From assembly GCA_020525365.1 (NCBI GenBank), contig JAIZOF010000001.1, forward strand, positions 1,263,456-1,327,455: a stretch of 64,000 bases of DNA. The letters are read 5' to 3'. How positions within the stretch are numbered: the first letter of the stretch is position 1; every line of letters begins with the position of its first letter. The notes under the pieces were generated by a model. That model was not told the origin of the DNA and ran no database searches. It saw only the letters and a list, made by a program, of their open reading frames with translations. A program made the position numbers and the translations under genes. The stretch is from Sulfurovum sp. (GTDB taxonomy: Bacteria; Campylobacterota; Campylobacteria; Campylobacterales; Sulfurovaceae). Shown one piece after another: positions 27,220 through 36,898 of this stretch.

Positions 27220-28440
27220 ATGCCACATAAAGCTTGTAGTTTCTGTGCTGCTACTGAAAATGAAGAGAATCCACTCATAGCTGGTGACAATGCTTATATC
27301 TGTTCAAATTGTGTCATTTCAGCATATAAGATTCTTTTGGGAGAAGAAGGAGAAAACGAATCTGAACAGGATGCCCAAACGCATATACTTTACACACCCA
27401 AAGAGATAAATGCCATACTAAATGAATATATCATTGGGCAAGAGAATGCCAAAAAAACACTCTCCGTGGCTGTATATAACCACTATAAACGAATTTTTAA
27501 GCACAGTACTAATGACGATACCCAAATTTCTAAATCTAATGTACTACTCATTGGTCCAACAGGCTCGGGAAAAACATTATTGGCACAAACTATTGCACAT
27601 TTTCTTAATGTACCCATTGCCATTGCAGATGCAACCAATTTAACAGAAGCTGGGTATGTAGGTGAAGATGTAGAGAATATTCTTACTAAACTACTCATGG
27701 CAGCTGATGGAGACCCCAAGCGTGCCGAACAGGGCATTGTCTTCATCGACGAGATAGATAAGATTGCACGCATGGGTGAAAACCGTTCCATCACACGTGA
27801 TGTTTCCGGTGAAGGCGTGCAGCAAGCACTTCTAAAGCTTATTGAAGGTTCTATTGTAAATATTCCGCCTAAAGGTGGACGCAAACACCCCAACCAAGAC
27901 TTTATTCAAATTGACACCTCCAACATCCTCTTCATCTGTGGTGGTGCATTTGATGGACTTGATGATATTCTCAAGCGTAGGCTAGGATCCAATGTACTTG
28001 GATTTGGTCAGAAAAAACGTTCTAAAAAAGATGAGGAGAATCTACTCCATATGATAGAAGCAGACGATCTTGTTTCCTTTGGATTGATTCCTGAACTCAT
28101 AGGACGCCTTCATATCCTTGCTACATTGGGAGAAATTACCAAGGAAAATATGGTTCGTATTCTTACTGAACCAAAAAATTCACTGGTTAAGCAATATCAA
28201 AAACTCTTTGAAATTGACAATGTTATCTTGACATTTGAAGCAGATGCACTCACGCTTATTGCCCAAAAAGCTCTTAATAGAAAAACAGGAGCAAGAGGGT
28301 TACGCTCTATTATGGAAGAAATTTTACTAAACATTATGTATGAACTTCCAGAACTTGAGGGCTATGAGGTAGTTATCACCAAAGATGTTGTGGAGCATGG
28401 TGCAAAACCACTCTATATTAAAGATAAAAAAATTGCATAG
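27220..28440 (+). CDS. clpX: ATP-dependent Clp protease ATP-binding subunit ClpX
   Basis: AAA+ unfoldase that feeds substrates to ClpP. The 406 residues have an N-terminal zinc-binding domain (CSFCAAT... YICSNC, two CxxC pairs), Walker [16 protein letters not shown], Walker [12 protein letters not shown], the [13 protein letters not shown] pore/sensor region, [14 protein letters not shown] at the IGF-loop site, and sensor [24 protein letters not shown] precedes the ATG. clpP is not in the window. It lies in the plus-strand run with lpxA upstream and mreB 21 bases downstream. Confidence 0.97.
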   Translation: MPHKACSFCAATENEENPLIAGDNAYICSNCVISAYKILLGEEGENESEQDAQTHILYTPKEINAILNEYIIGQENAKKTLSVAVYNHYKRIFKHSTNDDTQISKSNVLLIGPTGSGKTLLAQTIAHFLNVPIAIADATNLTEAGYVGEDVENILTKLLMAADGDPKRAEQGIVFIDEIDKIARMGENRSITRDVSGEGVQQALLKLIEGSIVNIPPKGGRKHPNQDFIQIDTSNILFICGGAFDGLDDILKRRLGSNVLGFGQKKRSKKDEENLLHMIEADDLVSFGLIPELIGRLHILATLGEITKENMVRILTEPKNSLVKQYQKLFEIDNVILTFEADALTLIAQKALNRKTGARGLRSIMEEILLNIMYELPELEGYEVVITKDVVEHGAKPLYIKDKKIA

Positions 28441-28461
28441 CGCATTAAAAAGGATTATAAC

Positions 28462-29496
28462 ATGTTCAAAAAACTATTAGGGGCATTTTCTACTGATCTT
28501 GCTATTGACCTTGGAACAGCCAACATACTTGTGCTCGTCAAAGATCAAGGAATCGTGATCAACGAACCCTCAGTTGTTGCCATTCAGTATGACAAACACG
28601 GACAAGAACAAATTCTTGCTGTTGGACAGGAAGCAAAAGATATGGTTGGAAAAACACCAGGAAATATCCGTGCTATTCGCCCCATGCAAGATGGCGTTAT
28701 TGCAAATTTTGAAATAACAGAATTAATGATTCGTTACTTTATTGAAAAAGCACACAAACGTAAAGGATTCCTCTCTCCACGCATTATTATCTGTGTTCCC
28801 TATGGGCTAACACAGGTTGAACGCCGTGCAGTAAAAGATTCAGCCGAAAATGCTGGTGCACGTTATGTCTATCTAATAGAAGAGCCAATGGCGGCAGCAA
28901 TTGGTGCGGGTATTTCAGTTAAAGACCCTAACGGGAACTTGGTTGTCGATATTGGAGGTGGTACTACCGAAATCGGTGTCACATCATTAGGAGGACTGGT
29001 ACAGAGCAAATCAATTAGAGTCGGGGGTGATCATATCGATCGAGCAATTGTTGATTATGTTAAAAAAGAGTTCAACCTGGTTATCGGTGAGCGTTCTGCT
29101 GAAGAACTTAAAATTAAAATTGGTACAGCCATACCGTTAGAAGAAGAACTTGTAAAAACTGTTTGTGGGCGTGATCAGATAGAGAGAGGGCTCATATCAA
29201 TTGAACTTACTTCAGAGCATCTTAGGATAGCAATGAAAGATTCTATTGAAGAAATAGTATCTGCAGTCAAAGATGTAATCGAACTAACACCTCCTGAACT
29301 TGTAGGTGATATTGTTGAAAATGGTATTGTCCTTACTGGTGGTGGTGCACTGATACGTGGACTTGACCAGTACATATCAAATATTGTCAAACTACCTGTC
29401 TTTATTGCCGAAGAACCGTTACTTGCTGTTGCAAAAGGAACAGGTAAGGCACTTGAACAATTAGATTTACTCCAACAAACGGCATATGAAGACTAG
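28462..29496 (+). CDS. mreB: Rod shape-determining protein MreB
   Basis: Actin-like filament protein that guides lateral cell-wall synthesis. The 344 residues contain phosphate-1 motif IDLGTANILV, phosphate-2 VVDIGGGTTEIGV, adenosine motif GIVLTGGGALIRGLD and the MreB-typical SPRIIICVPYGLTQVERRAV. An amphipathic N-terminal helix (MFKKLLGAFS) would hold it to the membrane. AAAAAGGA precedes the ATG. It overlaps mreC by 11 bases, so the two are translationally coupled. The organism is therefore probably rod-shaped or helical. Confidence 0.97.
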   Translation: MFKKLLGAFSTDLAIDLGTANILVLVKDQGIVINEPSVVAIQYDKHGQEQILAVGQEAKDMVGKTPGNIRAIRPMQDGVIANFEITELMIRYFIEKAHKRKGFLSPRIIICVPYGLTQVERRAVKDSAENAGARYVYLIEEPMAAAIGAGISVKDPNGNLVVDIGGGTTEIGVTSLGGLVQSKSIRVGGDHIDRAIVDYVKKEFNLVIGERSAEELKIKIGTAIPLEEELVKTVCGRDQIERGLISIELTSEHLRIAMKDSIEEIVSAVKDVIELTPPELVGDIVENGIVLTGGGALIRGLDQYISNIVKLPVFIAEEPLLAVAKGTGKALEQLDLLQQTAYED

Positions 29497-30463
29497 AATT
29501 TTTATTCTTATACTATTGTTATTGATATTAGGAATGTTTCTTTCAAGAAACTATGGGGAGCATATAGCCAGTACCATTCTTAATCTAATAAACCCTATCA
29601 AACAAAGCTATAGAGAATTAACTCAAGAGATTGAAGAAAAAGGAAATGGTTATCTCTTTCAAGAAAAGTTTATTAAAAAATTAAGAGAGGAAAACCATAT
29701 TCTTCGCAAACAGTTGCTTGAGCAAGCACACTATATTCAACAAATACAACATACCCATCAGGTACTTTTTGGTTCTAAAAAACTTCCAGAAAATAATATT
29801 GTCTTTACCAATACCATCTCATATACTAAGCTCAATAATTTCTCCCAAATCATACTAACAAAACCAAAAGATATGCAACCAAATAAACTATATGGACTTG
29901 TTCAGAAAAATGTTGTTGCAGGAATCGCGTATTTAAATAGTGGTCAACTATATGGCTATCTTACTTCTGATGCAAAATGCCGTTTTCCAATCTTTATAGG
30001 CAATAAAAAAGCACCAGGCATTGCCTTTGGGCTTGAAAAGAATAAGATGATTGTTAAGTTTATTCCAAAATGGTATAACATCAAGAAGGGAGACAAGGTT
30101 ATTACTTCGGGTCTTAATAATATTTTCTTTGCTGGATTGCCTGTTGGAATTGTAACAAAAGTTAATATGGAAAATGCCTATAAGGTTGCTTACATTAAGA
30201 CTTATGCCGATCTATTTCATCCTGATGCATTTTTTCTTATTAAAGATGCAAAGATATCTCTAGCCAAACTATTGGGCAATAAACCAATCCATTCTATAGA
30301 GCCAATATCTCAAAAAGATCTTTCTCATGTCTCGAGCATTCCCTCACATATTGATCAGACACAAACAGAGGTAATAGAATTAAACAGCTCTAAACCAAAA
30401 CTACAAAAAAATGGCTCTAAAAATAAATTTTATGATTTACTTGATTTCTTAAAAATATTCTAA
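29486..30463 (+). CDS. mreC: Rod shape-determining protein MreC
   Basis: Periplasmic scaffold of the elongasome. The 325 residues start with one membrane anchor (IFILILLLLILGMFLSRNYG), then a coiled coil (about residues 45-85, FIKKLREENHILRKQLLEQ) and two beta domains including GLVQKNVVAGIAYLNSGQLYG and KKGDKVITSGLNNIFFAGLPVGIV, the conserved MreC signature. The last 70 residues are a low-complexity polar tail. The start overlaps the end of mreB. mreD is not present after it; a terminator-like hairpin follows instead. Confidence 0.93.
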   Translation: MKTRIFILILLLLILGMFLSRNYGEHIASTILNLINPIKQSYRELTQEIEEKGNGYLFQEKFIKKLREENHILRKQLLEQAHYIQQIQHTHQVLFGSKKLPENNIVFTNTISYTKLNNFSQIILTKPKDMQPNKLYGLVQKNVVAGIAYLNSGQLYGYLTSDAKCRFPIFIGNKKAPGIAFGLEKNKMIVKFIPKWYNIKKGDKVITSGLNNIFFAGLPVGIVTKVNMENAYKVAYIKTYADLFHPDAFFLIKDAKISLAKLLGNKPIHSIEPISQKDLSHVSSIPSHIDQTQTEVIELNSSKPKLQKNGSKNKFYDLLDFLKIF

Positions 30464-30477
30464 ATCCTTCCTATTTT

Positions 30478-30501
30478 AAGGGCACTTTTTACCCTTTTTT
30501 T
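30478..30501 (+). terminator. Rho-independent terminator-like hairpin after mreC
   Basis: AAGGG (30478-30482) pairs with CCCTT (30492-30496), and a run of T continues to 30501. The stem is short, but the U-run and the position between mreC and the carB promoter fit termination. Confidence 0.55.
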
Positions 30502-30502
30502 G

Positions 30503-30508
30503 TATAAT
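30503..30508 (+). promoter_or_regulatory. -10 box of the carB promoter
   Basis: A perfect TATAAT preceded by a T-rich stretch, 30 bases before the carB ATG. No good -35 box is seen, as is common in Campylobacterota sigma-70 promoters, which rely on T-rich upstream tracts. Confidence 0.5.
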
Positions 30509-30537
30509 TTCAAACTAAAATTAAGGTGTAATTCTCC

Positions 30538-33500
30538 ATGCCAAAACGCGAAGACATTAAAACCATTCTGCTTATTGGATCAGGTCCTATTGTTATTGGA
30601 CAAGCTTGTGAATTTGATTACTCAGGAACACAAGCTGCCAAAACACTTAAAGAACTTGGCTACCGTGTTGTACTTATCAATTCCAATCCTGCGACCATCA
30701 TGACTGATCCTGAGTTTGCCGATCGTACCTATATTGAACCAATCAACGAAGAGATAATTGCTCAAATTATCAAACAGGAGAATATTGATGCTATTCTTCC
30801 TACCATGGGTGGACAGACTGCACTCAATGTTGCTATGAGCATGCATGAAAAAGGAATGCTAGAGGATATTGAGTTTCTTGGAGCTAACCCCGCTGCTATT
30901 AAAAAAGGGGAGGATAGACAAGAGTTCAAAGAAGCAATGATTAAAATTGGAATGGATTTACCAATTTCTCAGTATGCCTACAATATAGATGAAGCACTTG
31001 ATGCTGCCGCAAAGATTGGTTTCCCATTGATTATCCGTGCCTCATATACCCTTGCAGGTGGTGGCTCAGGTGTAGCATACAATATAGATGAGTTTAAAGA
31101 GATTGCCCAAGGCGGACTTGAAGCCTCTCCTATTTCGGAAATTCTCATCGAAGAATCACTCTTAGGGTGGAAAGAGTATGAGATGGAAGTTATCCGTGAC
31201 CGTGAGGATAATTGTATCATCGTCTGCTCTATTGAAAATTTTGACCCAATGGGGGTTCATACCGGAGACTCTATCACTATTGCTCCTGCCATAACTTTGA
31301 CAGACAAAGAATATCAGCACATGAGAGATGCCTCTTTTGCCATTTTACGTGAAGTTGGTGTTGACACAGGAGGAAGTAACGTACAGTTCTCCATTAATCC
31401 TGAAACGGGTCGCATGATTGTCATAGAGATGAATCCACGCGTGAGCCGCTCTTCTGCTCTCGCCTCCAAAGCAACTGGTTATCCTATTGCCAAAGTAGCA
31501 ACTCTACTAGCAGTTGGCTATACACTTGATGAGATTACTAATGATATTACTGGTACGCCAGCTTCTTTTGAACCAGTCATTGACTATATTGTTACTAAGT
31601 TGCCACGCTTTACATTTGAAAAATTTCCAATGGCAGATTCTACTCTCACTACTGCCATGAAATCTGTTGGTGAGGCAATGAGTATGGGACGCACTTTCAA
31701 AGAGTCATTCCAAAAAGTACTCTGTTCACTTGAAACTGATTTAATAGGATTTAATGAAATCAAATGCAATGAAGAGACACTTATACGAGAGATACGTCGC
31801 CCCAATGCAGAACGTATGCTCTATGTCTATGAAGGACTCAGACGAGGCATGAGTGTTGATACCATCTTTAATCTATGTAAGATAGACCGCTGGTTCCTCT
31901 ATCAGTTTGAAGAACTTGTTAAAGTTGAAAAAACAATGGATATCTCAGTACTTACCAATGAAAAACAACTTCGCTCCATTAAGGCAGATGGTTTCTCTGA
32001 TGCTATGATTGCAAAAATTATCAATCAAAAAGATGGGTTAAATCTAACCGAGAATGATATCTATAATGCTAAAGAAAAACTTGGCATCAAACTAGAATAC
32101 AATGAAGTTGATACTTGTGCGGCAGAGTTTAAAGCCCTTACTCCTTATCTTTATTCAACAACAAATATTAGTAAGTTACCTAACAGCGCAAAAGACAAAA
32201 GACAAAAGACAAAAGACAAAAAGGTTTTGGTTATTGGTGGTGGTCCCAATCGTATTGGTCAAGGAATTGAGTTTGATTATTGCTGTGTTCATGCAGCATT
32301 TGCACTTAAGGACATGGGTATTAAGTCGATTATGTACAACTGTAATCCTGAAACTGTCTCAACAGACTATGACACATCAGACATCCTCTACTTTGAGCCT
32401 ATTGATTTTGAACGTGTAAGAAATGTAATAGAGACAGAAGAACCAGATGGGGTTATTGTCCATTTCGGTGGACAAACACCACTAAAACTAGCAAAAAACC
32501 TTACAGCAATTGGGGCAAAGATCAGTGGGACTTCTGCAAAAGTAATTGATCTTGCAGAGGATAGAGAGCTTTTTAGTAACTTTATTAAAGAGTTAGGGCT
32601 TAAACAACCCGATAATGGTACTGCCTTTGCTAAGGATGAAGCAATGGCAATTGCTAATCATATTGGTTATCCAGTTCTTATTCGTCCAAGTTTTGTACTT
32701 GGTGGGCGTGGAATGAGAACAGTCTATAATGATACCAAACTACGTGAGTACCTCGATGAAGCAGTCTCTGTCTCACATGAGGCACCAGTACTCATTGATA
32801 AGTTCCTTGACAATGCCATTGAGCTCGATGTTGATGCCATCAGTGATGGAAAAGATGTTTATATTGGCTCCGTTATGCAACATATCGAAGAGGCAGGTAT
32901 TCACTCAGGTGACTCTGCCTGTTCGTTGCCCCCAGTAAGTATTTCCAATCAACTTATATCTGAGATCAAAGAACAAACAGCAAAGATTGCTCTTGGTTTA
33001 GGGGTAATTGGACTACTCAATATTCAGTACGCCATCCATAAAAATGAAATCTATCTAATAGAGGTGAACCCAAGAGCCTCCAGAACTGTACCATTTGTCT
33101 CAAAAGCAACAGGTGTGCCATTAGCAAAAGTTGCAACACGTGTTATGATACAAGGAGATCTCAAAGAGGCACTCAAGTACTATGATACTTTTGGGGTAGT
33201 TAACTTCGATAAAAAGATTATGGAACCTAATCTTAAAGGTCATATCGCAGTCAAAGAGGCAGTTTTCCCATTTAACAAGTTACCTGGATCTGATCTTATT
33301 CTTGGTCCTGAGATGAAGTCAACAGGGGAGGTCATGGGGATCTCAAAAAACTTTGGTATAAGCTTTGCAAAATCACAATTTGCCTCCAATAATAACATTC
33401 CACTTGAGGGAAAACTCTTTCTCTCTCTTACAGAGACAGACAAACCTTTTGCAGGTGAAATTGGACAGATGTTTGTTAATCTTGGTTTTGAGATTATCGC

Positions 33501-33807
33501 TACTTCTGGTACACATATTGCACTTGAAGCTTCTGGTATTCCCTCCACTAAAGTACTAAAAATTAGTGAAGGTCGTCCAAATATCAATGATATGATTAAA
33601 AATGGAGAGATTACTCTTGCCATCAACACCTCTGACAACAATGCAAGCAAGAGTGATGCAAAGATTATTCGCCAATCTGTTCTTGCCAATAATGTTGCCT
33701 ACTTCACTACTCTTGCTGCAGCCAAAGCAACTGCACTGGCAATCAAAGAACTCAAAGCCAACAAAGATTGTGTTGCACCAAAAGCAATACAAGACTATCT
33801 TAGCTAG
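30538..33807 (+). CDS. carB: Carbamoyl-phosphate synthase large subunit
   Basis: Makes carbamoyl phosphate from bicarbonate, ammonia and ATP for arginine and pyrimidines. The 1089 residues show the two homologous synthetase halves: [21 protein letters not shown] with ATP-grasp ([13 protein letters not shown]), and [20 protein letters not shown] with ATP-grasp ([17 protein letters not shown]). They are followed by a C-terminal MGS-like allosteric domain ([14 protein letters not shown]). The linker between the halves (about residues 550-562) is encoded by a four-fold heptanucleotide repeat that gives a lysine-rich stretch. The start [17 protein letters not shown] is standard. Confidence 0.97.
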   Translation: MPKREDIKTILLIGSGPIVIGQACEFDYSGTQAAKTLKELGYRVVLINSNPATIMTDPEFADRTYIEPINEEIIAQIIKQENIDAILPTMGGQTALNVAMSMHEKGMLEDIEFLGANPAAIKKGEDRQEFKEAMIKIGMDLPISQYAYNIDEALDAAAKIGFPLIIRASYTLAGGGSGVAYNIDEFKEIAQGGLEASPISEILIEESLLGWKEYEMEVIRDREDNCIIVCSIENFDPMGVHTGDSITIAPAITLTDKEYQHMRDASFAILREVGVDTGGSNVQFSINPETGRMIVIEMNPRVSRSSALASKATGYPIAKVATLLAVGYTLDEITNDITGTPASFEPVIDYIVTKLPRFTFEKFPMADSTLTTAMKSVGEAMSMGRTFKESFQKVLCSLETDLIGFNEIKCNEETLIREIRRPNAERMLYVYEGLRRGMSVDTIFNLCKIDRWFLYQFEELVKVEKTMDISVLTNEKQLRSIKADGFSDAMIAKIINQKDGLNLTENDIYNAKEKLGIKLEYNEVDTCAAEFKALTPYLYSTTNISKLPNSAKDKRQKTKDKKVLVIGGGPNRIGQGIEFDYCCVHAAFALKDMGIKSIMYNCNPETVSTDYDTSDILYFEPIDFERVRNVIETEEPDGVIVHFGGQTPLKLAKNLTAIGAKISGTSAKVIDLAEDRELFSNFIKELGLKQPDNGTAFAKDEAMAIANHIGYPVLIRPSFVLGGRGMRTVYNDTKLREYLDEAVSVSHEAPVLIDKFLDNAIELDVDAISDGKDVYIGSVMQHIEEAGIHSGDSACSLPPVSISNQLISEIKEQTAKIALGLGVIGLLNIQYAIHKNEIYLIEVNPRASRTVPFVSKATGVPLAKVATRVMIQGDLKEALKYYDTFGVVNFDKKIMEPNLKGHIAVKEAVFPFNKLPGSDLILGPEMKSTGEVMGISKNFGISFAKSQFASNNNIPLEGKLFLSLTETDKPFAGEIGQMFVNLGFEIIATSGTHIALEASGIPSTKVLKISEGRPNINDMIKNGEITLAINTSDNNASKSDAKIIRQSVLANNVAYFTTLAAAKATALAIKELKANKDCVAPKAIQDYLS
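32190..32217 (+). repeat. Heptanucleotide tandem repeat (AAAAGAC)4 inside carB
   Basis: Four perfect tandem copies of AAAAGAC followed by AAAAA. Because 7 is not a multiple of 3, the repeat is read in all three frames and encodes [10 protein letters not shown]. Gain or loss of one copy would shift the frame of the second half of CarB; gain or loss of three copies would be neutral. Confidence 0.95.
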
Positions 33808-33819
33808 GCATAGACCCTC

Positions 33820-34263
33820 ATGCGTGAGAAACTGAAGCAATATGTATTTCTCACCCAGACCGATACAATAGTTGGTTTTATCTCACAAAACAGTACCAAA
33901 CTAACACAAATCAAACAGCGTCCACCACACAAGCACTATATTAGGGCGGTTAATTCTCTTCATCTACTTAAGTCGTTTACGCGTGTACCAAAAATACACA
34001 AAAAACGACTTAGACATAGTCAAAAAACAACATTTATTATGCCAAATACTTGCTCTTTTAGGGTAGTCAAAGACTCTCATCATTTGCTTCTTCTTAATCG
34101 TATAGACTGGGCATATACTACTTCAGCAAACCTAAGTGGGAATACATATGATGAGAACTTTTCCAAAGATGCTACTGATATTATTGTTGAACCATTACAC
34201 AACGAGTGTACACCATCACGTATTATAAAACTTGGAAAATATAGTCTTAAAAAGATACGGTAA
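33820..34263 (+). CDS. Short Sua5/YciO/YrdC-family protein
   Basis: A 147-residue protein of the YrdC-like fold, the family that makes threonylcarbamoyl-AMP for the t6A37 tRNA modification. Recognisable parts are FLTQTDTIVGFISQN near the N-terminus, KQRPPHKHYIRAVNS, TTSANLSGN and TPSRIIKLGKY at the end. It is shorter than the usual ~185-200 residues and rather basic. The normal KxRP/Pxxx residues are only partly kept, so it may be a divergent YrdC or a related RNA-binding protein. Its stop codon shares one base with the start of the HIT gene (TAATG). Confidence 0.75.
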   Translation: MREKLKQYVFLTQTDTIVGFISQNSTKLTQIKQRPPHKHYIRAVNSLHLLKSFTRVPKIHKKRLRHSQKTTFIMPNTCSFRVVKDSHHLLLLNRIDWAYTTSANLSGNTYDENFSKDATDIIVEPLHNECTPSRIIKLGKYSLKKIR

Positions 34264-34628
34264 TGTCTATTCTCTATAAAAATAGTACTATACGCATTGA
34301 GATAGAATCTAGCGAAATACCATGGCTAAAGATATTTACCCAGTACCCTTATCGAGAGATGAGCAGTGTACCCACTGAGATAAAGTTTGAAATCTATAAT
34401 CTTCTTGACATGATTGAGAAAGAGATGATTGCATACTACAAGCCTGATAAGATCAATATTGCCTCTTTTGGTAACTATGTGCCGCATGTGCATTGGCACA
34501 TCATGGCACGTTTTAAAGAAGATAGTTTTTTCCCTGAACCAATGTGGGGTAAAAAGCAGAGAGAAAGTAGACTCTCTCTCCCCTCTTTTGAAATATTCTA
34601 CAATATGCTTCGACAAAAACTTCATTAA
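34263..34628 (+). CDS. HIT-family nucleotide hydrolase/transferase
   Basis: A 121-residue histidine-triad protein. The active-site motif HVHWHIMARF (about residues 77-86) has the H-x-H-x-H arrangement of the family. The preceding helix (FEIYNLLDMIEKEMIAYYKPDKINIASFGNY) is typical of the short diadenosine-tetraphosphate hydrolase-like branch. The substrate is not known. It is coupled to the YrdC-like gene by a one-base overlap and lies 8 bases ahead of a methyltransferase gene. From 34472 onward it belongs to the segment copied in inverted, damaged form at 38504-40593. Confidence 0.87.
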   Translation: MSILYKNSTIRIEIESSEIPWLKIFTQYPYREMSSVPTEIKFEIYNLLDMIEKEMIAYYKPDKINIASFGNYVPHVHWHIMARFKEDSFFPEPMWGKKQRESRLSLPSFEIFYNMLRQKLH

Positions 34629-34636
34629 GGTAAAAA

Positions 34637-35215
34637 ATGTCAGAAAAAGACCGTCAAAAATGGAATAAAAAGTATCATCAAAAACCACAGTTACTCGAGG
34701 AGCGTTCTCCAAGCTCTCTTGTAGTAGATTACTATACTGCTTCATCAGGGACAGAAGCCCTTGATGTTGCATGTGGTGGCGGTAGACATACACTCTTTCT
34801 TGCAAAAAAAGGCTTTCATGTCGATGCGGTTGATATCTCTGATGTTGCACTTGATGCACTTACACAAAAAAGCACATTACTTCCCATAACACCTATCAAA
34901 GCTGACCTTGAAACATTTATGCCAGTCAACAAAAAGTATGATCTAGTCATTATGACAAACTATCTTGACAGGGTACTCATTTCTCAAATTTCTACCACAT
35001 TAAAAAAGGGTGCTCTTTTTATTGTTGAGACCTACATGGAAGATTCTAGGAATGAAAAGAAAGACTCAAATCCCGATTTTCTACTCAAAAAAGAGGAGTT
35101 AAAACATCTATTTCCAAAAACCTCTTTTGATATACTTTTTTATGATGAGTATTGGAATGAGTCTTACGAAATATTTAACATGAGAAAGCAGGGAATTGTG
35201 GTAAAAAAAATATAG
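34637..35215 (+). CDS. SAM-dependent methyltransferase, TehB-like
   Basis: A 192-residue class I methyltransferase. The SAM-binding motif I is ALDVACGGGRHTLFLAKKG (about residues 38-56), with the acidic motif II residue in VDAVDISDVALDAL and motif IV in YDLVIMTNYLD. The N-terminus DRQKWNKKYHQKPQL is typical of the tellurite-resistance TehB/Methyltransf_25-type group, but the substrate is not known. It lies 8 bases after the HIT gene, so it is probably cotranscribed with it. A frameshifted copy is at 39882-40432 on the opposite strand. Confidence 0.87.
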   Translation: MSEKDRQKWNKKYHQKPQLLEERSPSSLVVDYYTASSGTEALDVACGGGRHTLFLAKKGFHVDAVDISDVALDALTQKSTLLPITPIKADLETFMPVNKKYDLVIMTNYLDRVLISQISTTLKKGALFIVETYMEDSRNEKKDSNPDFLLKKEELKHLFPKTSFDILFYDEYWNESYEIFNMRKQGIVVKKI

Positions 35216-35363
35216 ATACTGAGTACAAATTTCTCAAGATTTATGCACGTTTATCCATAATCCAATCCTACTATTTTATCAAATCATTATCGCAAAAGTT
35301 TAGCAACAGTAGTCATCAGAAAAAGTAGACAATATTAATAGTAAACTATCTTGGGGCTAGCTC

Positions 35364-36023
35364 TTAATACTTCTTAAGCACAATCATATTCTTACCGTTA
35401 TCTGCAATATACCCACAACCATATTTTTGTGCCAATGCTTCAAAAGTTTTACGTCTAAAAAAGGTAATATGTGTTGGGTCTTTATGGTAATACCATTTTT
35501 TAAATGCATCAACTTCATTGGGGTGAAACTGTGTCTGAAATGCTAAGTATCCATTTGACACCAATCGTTCAACCAACTGCTCAAAAATACTTCCTGGGTC
35601 ATGCAAATGTTCAAAAACTTCTGTTGAAACAATAAGTTCATATTGCTTAGTATTCCATGCTGTGTTAGGATGATAGATGGGGTCATACACATCTGTATCA
35701 ATATGCATAAATTTTAACATATTGGACAATAGTATACTTCTCCCACACCCAAAATCAAGTGCGTTTTTTGGCTTACCGACTAGAGGAATGACAAAGTCTA
35801 AAAAACGCTGAAAGTAAGCCCTATACTCTCCGTCTTCCTCATTATTTTCATGTAAATCATAGCGTAATTTTTGTTTTTTGATAGTCTGATAACATGAGGG
35901 TTCTTTAAAAATATACTCACAGGGCTTACAATGGTAATAGGTAACGCTGGTTTTTTCATCATGGAAAGTCATGGTTTTGTTTTGACAGATATGACACCGC
36001 ACACAATATTCCTTCTTACCCAC
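35364..36023 (-). CDS. Methyltransferase with N-terminal zinc ribbon
   Basis: A 219-residue protein with four Cys-type ligands at the N-terminus (YCVRCHICQ at residues 6-14 and HCKPCEY at 32-38) followed by a class I SAM domain (KNALDFGCGRSILLSNML), then ELIVSTEVFEHLHDPGSIFEQLVERL and GYLAFQTQFH. This architecture is shared with sugar or small-molecule C-methyltransferases and with hypothetical Methyltransf_23 proteins; the substrate is unknown. It stands convergent with the TehB-like gene and divergent from gph. The gap 35216-35363 holds no gene. A damaged copy is at 39081-39734. Confidence 0.85.
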   Translation of the reverse strand: MGKKEYCVRCHICQNKTMTFHDEKTSVTYYHCKPCEYIFKEPSCYQTIKKQKLRYDLHENNEEDGEYRAYFQRFLDFVIPLVGKPKNALDFGCGRSILLSNMLKFMHIDTDVYDPIYHPNTAWNTKQYELIVSTEVFEHLHDPGSIFEQLVERLVSNGYLAFQTQFHPNEVDAFKKWYYHKDPTHITFFRRKTFEALAQKYGCGYIADNGKNMIVLKKY

Positions 36024-36145
36024 AAATCTTATCTACTATTTTACCAAATTCTCTCTGTATGACAAATAGCCCAATCATGCTAACTATAAAAAGTGGTTTA
36101 TATTGAAACATGAAAAAATAGATCTTCATAAATACTCTTAGCCAA

Positions 36146-36173
36146 TTGACATTTCACCAAAAATTAGTATAAT
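36146..36173 (+). promoter_or_regulatory. Sigma-70 promoter of gph
   Basis: TTGACA (36146-36151), a 16-base spacer, then TATAAT (36168-36173), 35 bases before the GTG start of gph. Both boxes match the consensus perfectly. A damaged copy of this promoter lies in the inverted duplicate near 38920-38960. Confidence 0.8.
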
Positions 36174-36208
36174 CCTACATCAATAGACCATTTTATATAG
36201 GAAAAAAT

Positions 36209-36889
36209 GTGAAAACAATTCCCATCAAACAAGCTATCTTTTTTGACCTTGACGGTACACTCATCGACAGTGTTCCTGATCTTGCTACTGCTGTAAACAT
36301 TATGCTTGAAAAACTTGGTAGAAAAATCTATAGTGAAACAACCATACGAAATTGGGTTGGCAATGGATCGGTCACCATAGTCAAGCGTGCGCTACTTAAT
36401 CAGTATGATGTAGACAATGAAAGCATCAATGGAGCACTTCTAGAAGAGGCACATGCACTCTTTCTTGAGGCGTATGAAACACACCTGTGCAACACAACCA
36501 AACCCTATCCCCATGTACTTGAAACACTCAAAGAGCTAAAAAATAGTGGGTACAGGCTTGCTATTATCACCAATAAACCACACCGTTTTGTTGGAACCAT
36601 TTTACAATGTCTCCATATGGACAACCTCTTCTCTTTTTTCTTTGGTGGCGATACACTACCAAAGAAAAAGCCCGATCCACTACCACTACTACAGATGTGT
36701 GAACTGATGAATTTACCCAAAGAAGCATGTGTGATGGTCGGAGACTCAGGCAATGATATGCGTGCTGCTAATGCTGCTAATATTGATGCGGTGGGCGTTA
36801 CTTATGGTTATAATCATGATGAAGATTTACAGCAGTATACACCTGCAGCAGTCATTGATAACTTTACCGAACTTCTCAAAATATTTTAA
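36209..36889 (+). CDS. gph: Phosphoglycolate phosphatase (HAD family), GTG start
   Basis: HAD hydrolase that removes phosphate from 2-phosphoglycolate. The 226 residues contain motif I FFDLDGTLIDSVPDL, motif II AIITNKP, and motif III KPDPLPLLQ...VMVGDSGNDMRAANAANI, with the helical cap (ATAVNIMLEKLGR...) between. The start is GTG at 36209, with AGGA 7-10 bases upstream; an ATG two bases earlier is in another frame. Relatives can act on other phosphates, so the substrate is the family's usual one rather than proven. The first ~400 bases are duplicated in inverted form at about 38504-38893. Confidence 0.9.
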   Translation: MKTIPIKQAIFFDLDGTLIDSVPDLATAVNIMLEKLGRKIYSETTIRNWVGNGSVTIVKRALLNQYDVDNESINGALLEEAHALFLEAYETHLCNTTKPYPHVLETLKELKNSGYRLAIITNKPHRFVGTILQCLHMDNLFSFFFGGDTLPKKKPDPLPLLQMCELMNLPKEACVMVGDSGNDMRAANAANIDAVGVTYGYNHDEDLQQYTPAAVIDNFTELLKIF

Positions 36890-36898
36890 TAGATTACA

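Larger units (their letters stand above)
34472..36610 (+). repeat. Intact arm of a ~2.1 kb inverted duplication
   Basis: This segment (3' part of the HIT gene, the TehB-like gene, the zinc-ribbon methyltransferase gene, and the promoter and 5' part of gph) recurs as the reverse complement at 38504-40593. Long stretches are identical: for example, 35216-35380 matches the complement of about 39715-39885 with only a few changes. All frames are open in this arm, and most are broken in the other. Confidence 0.9.
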
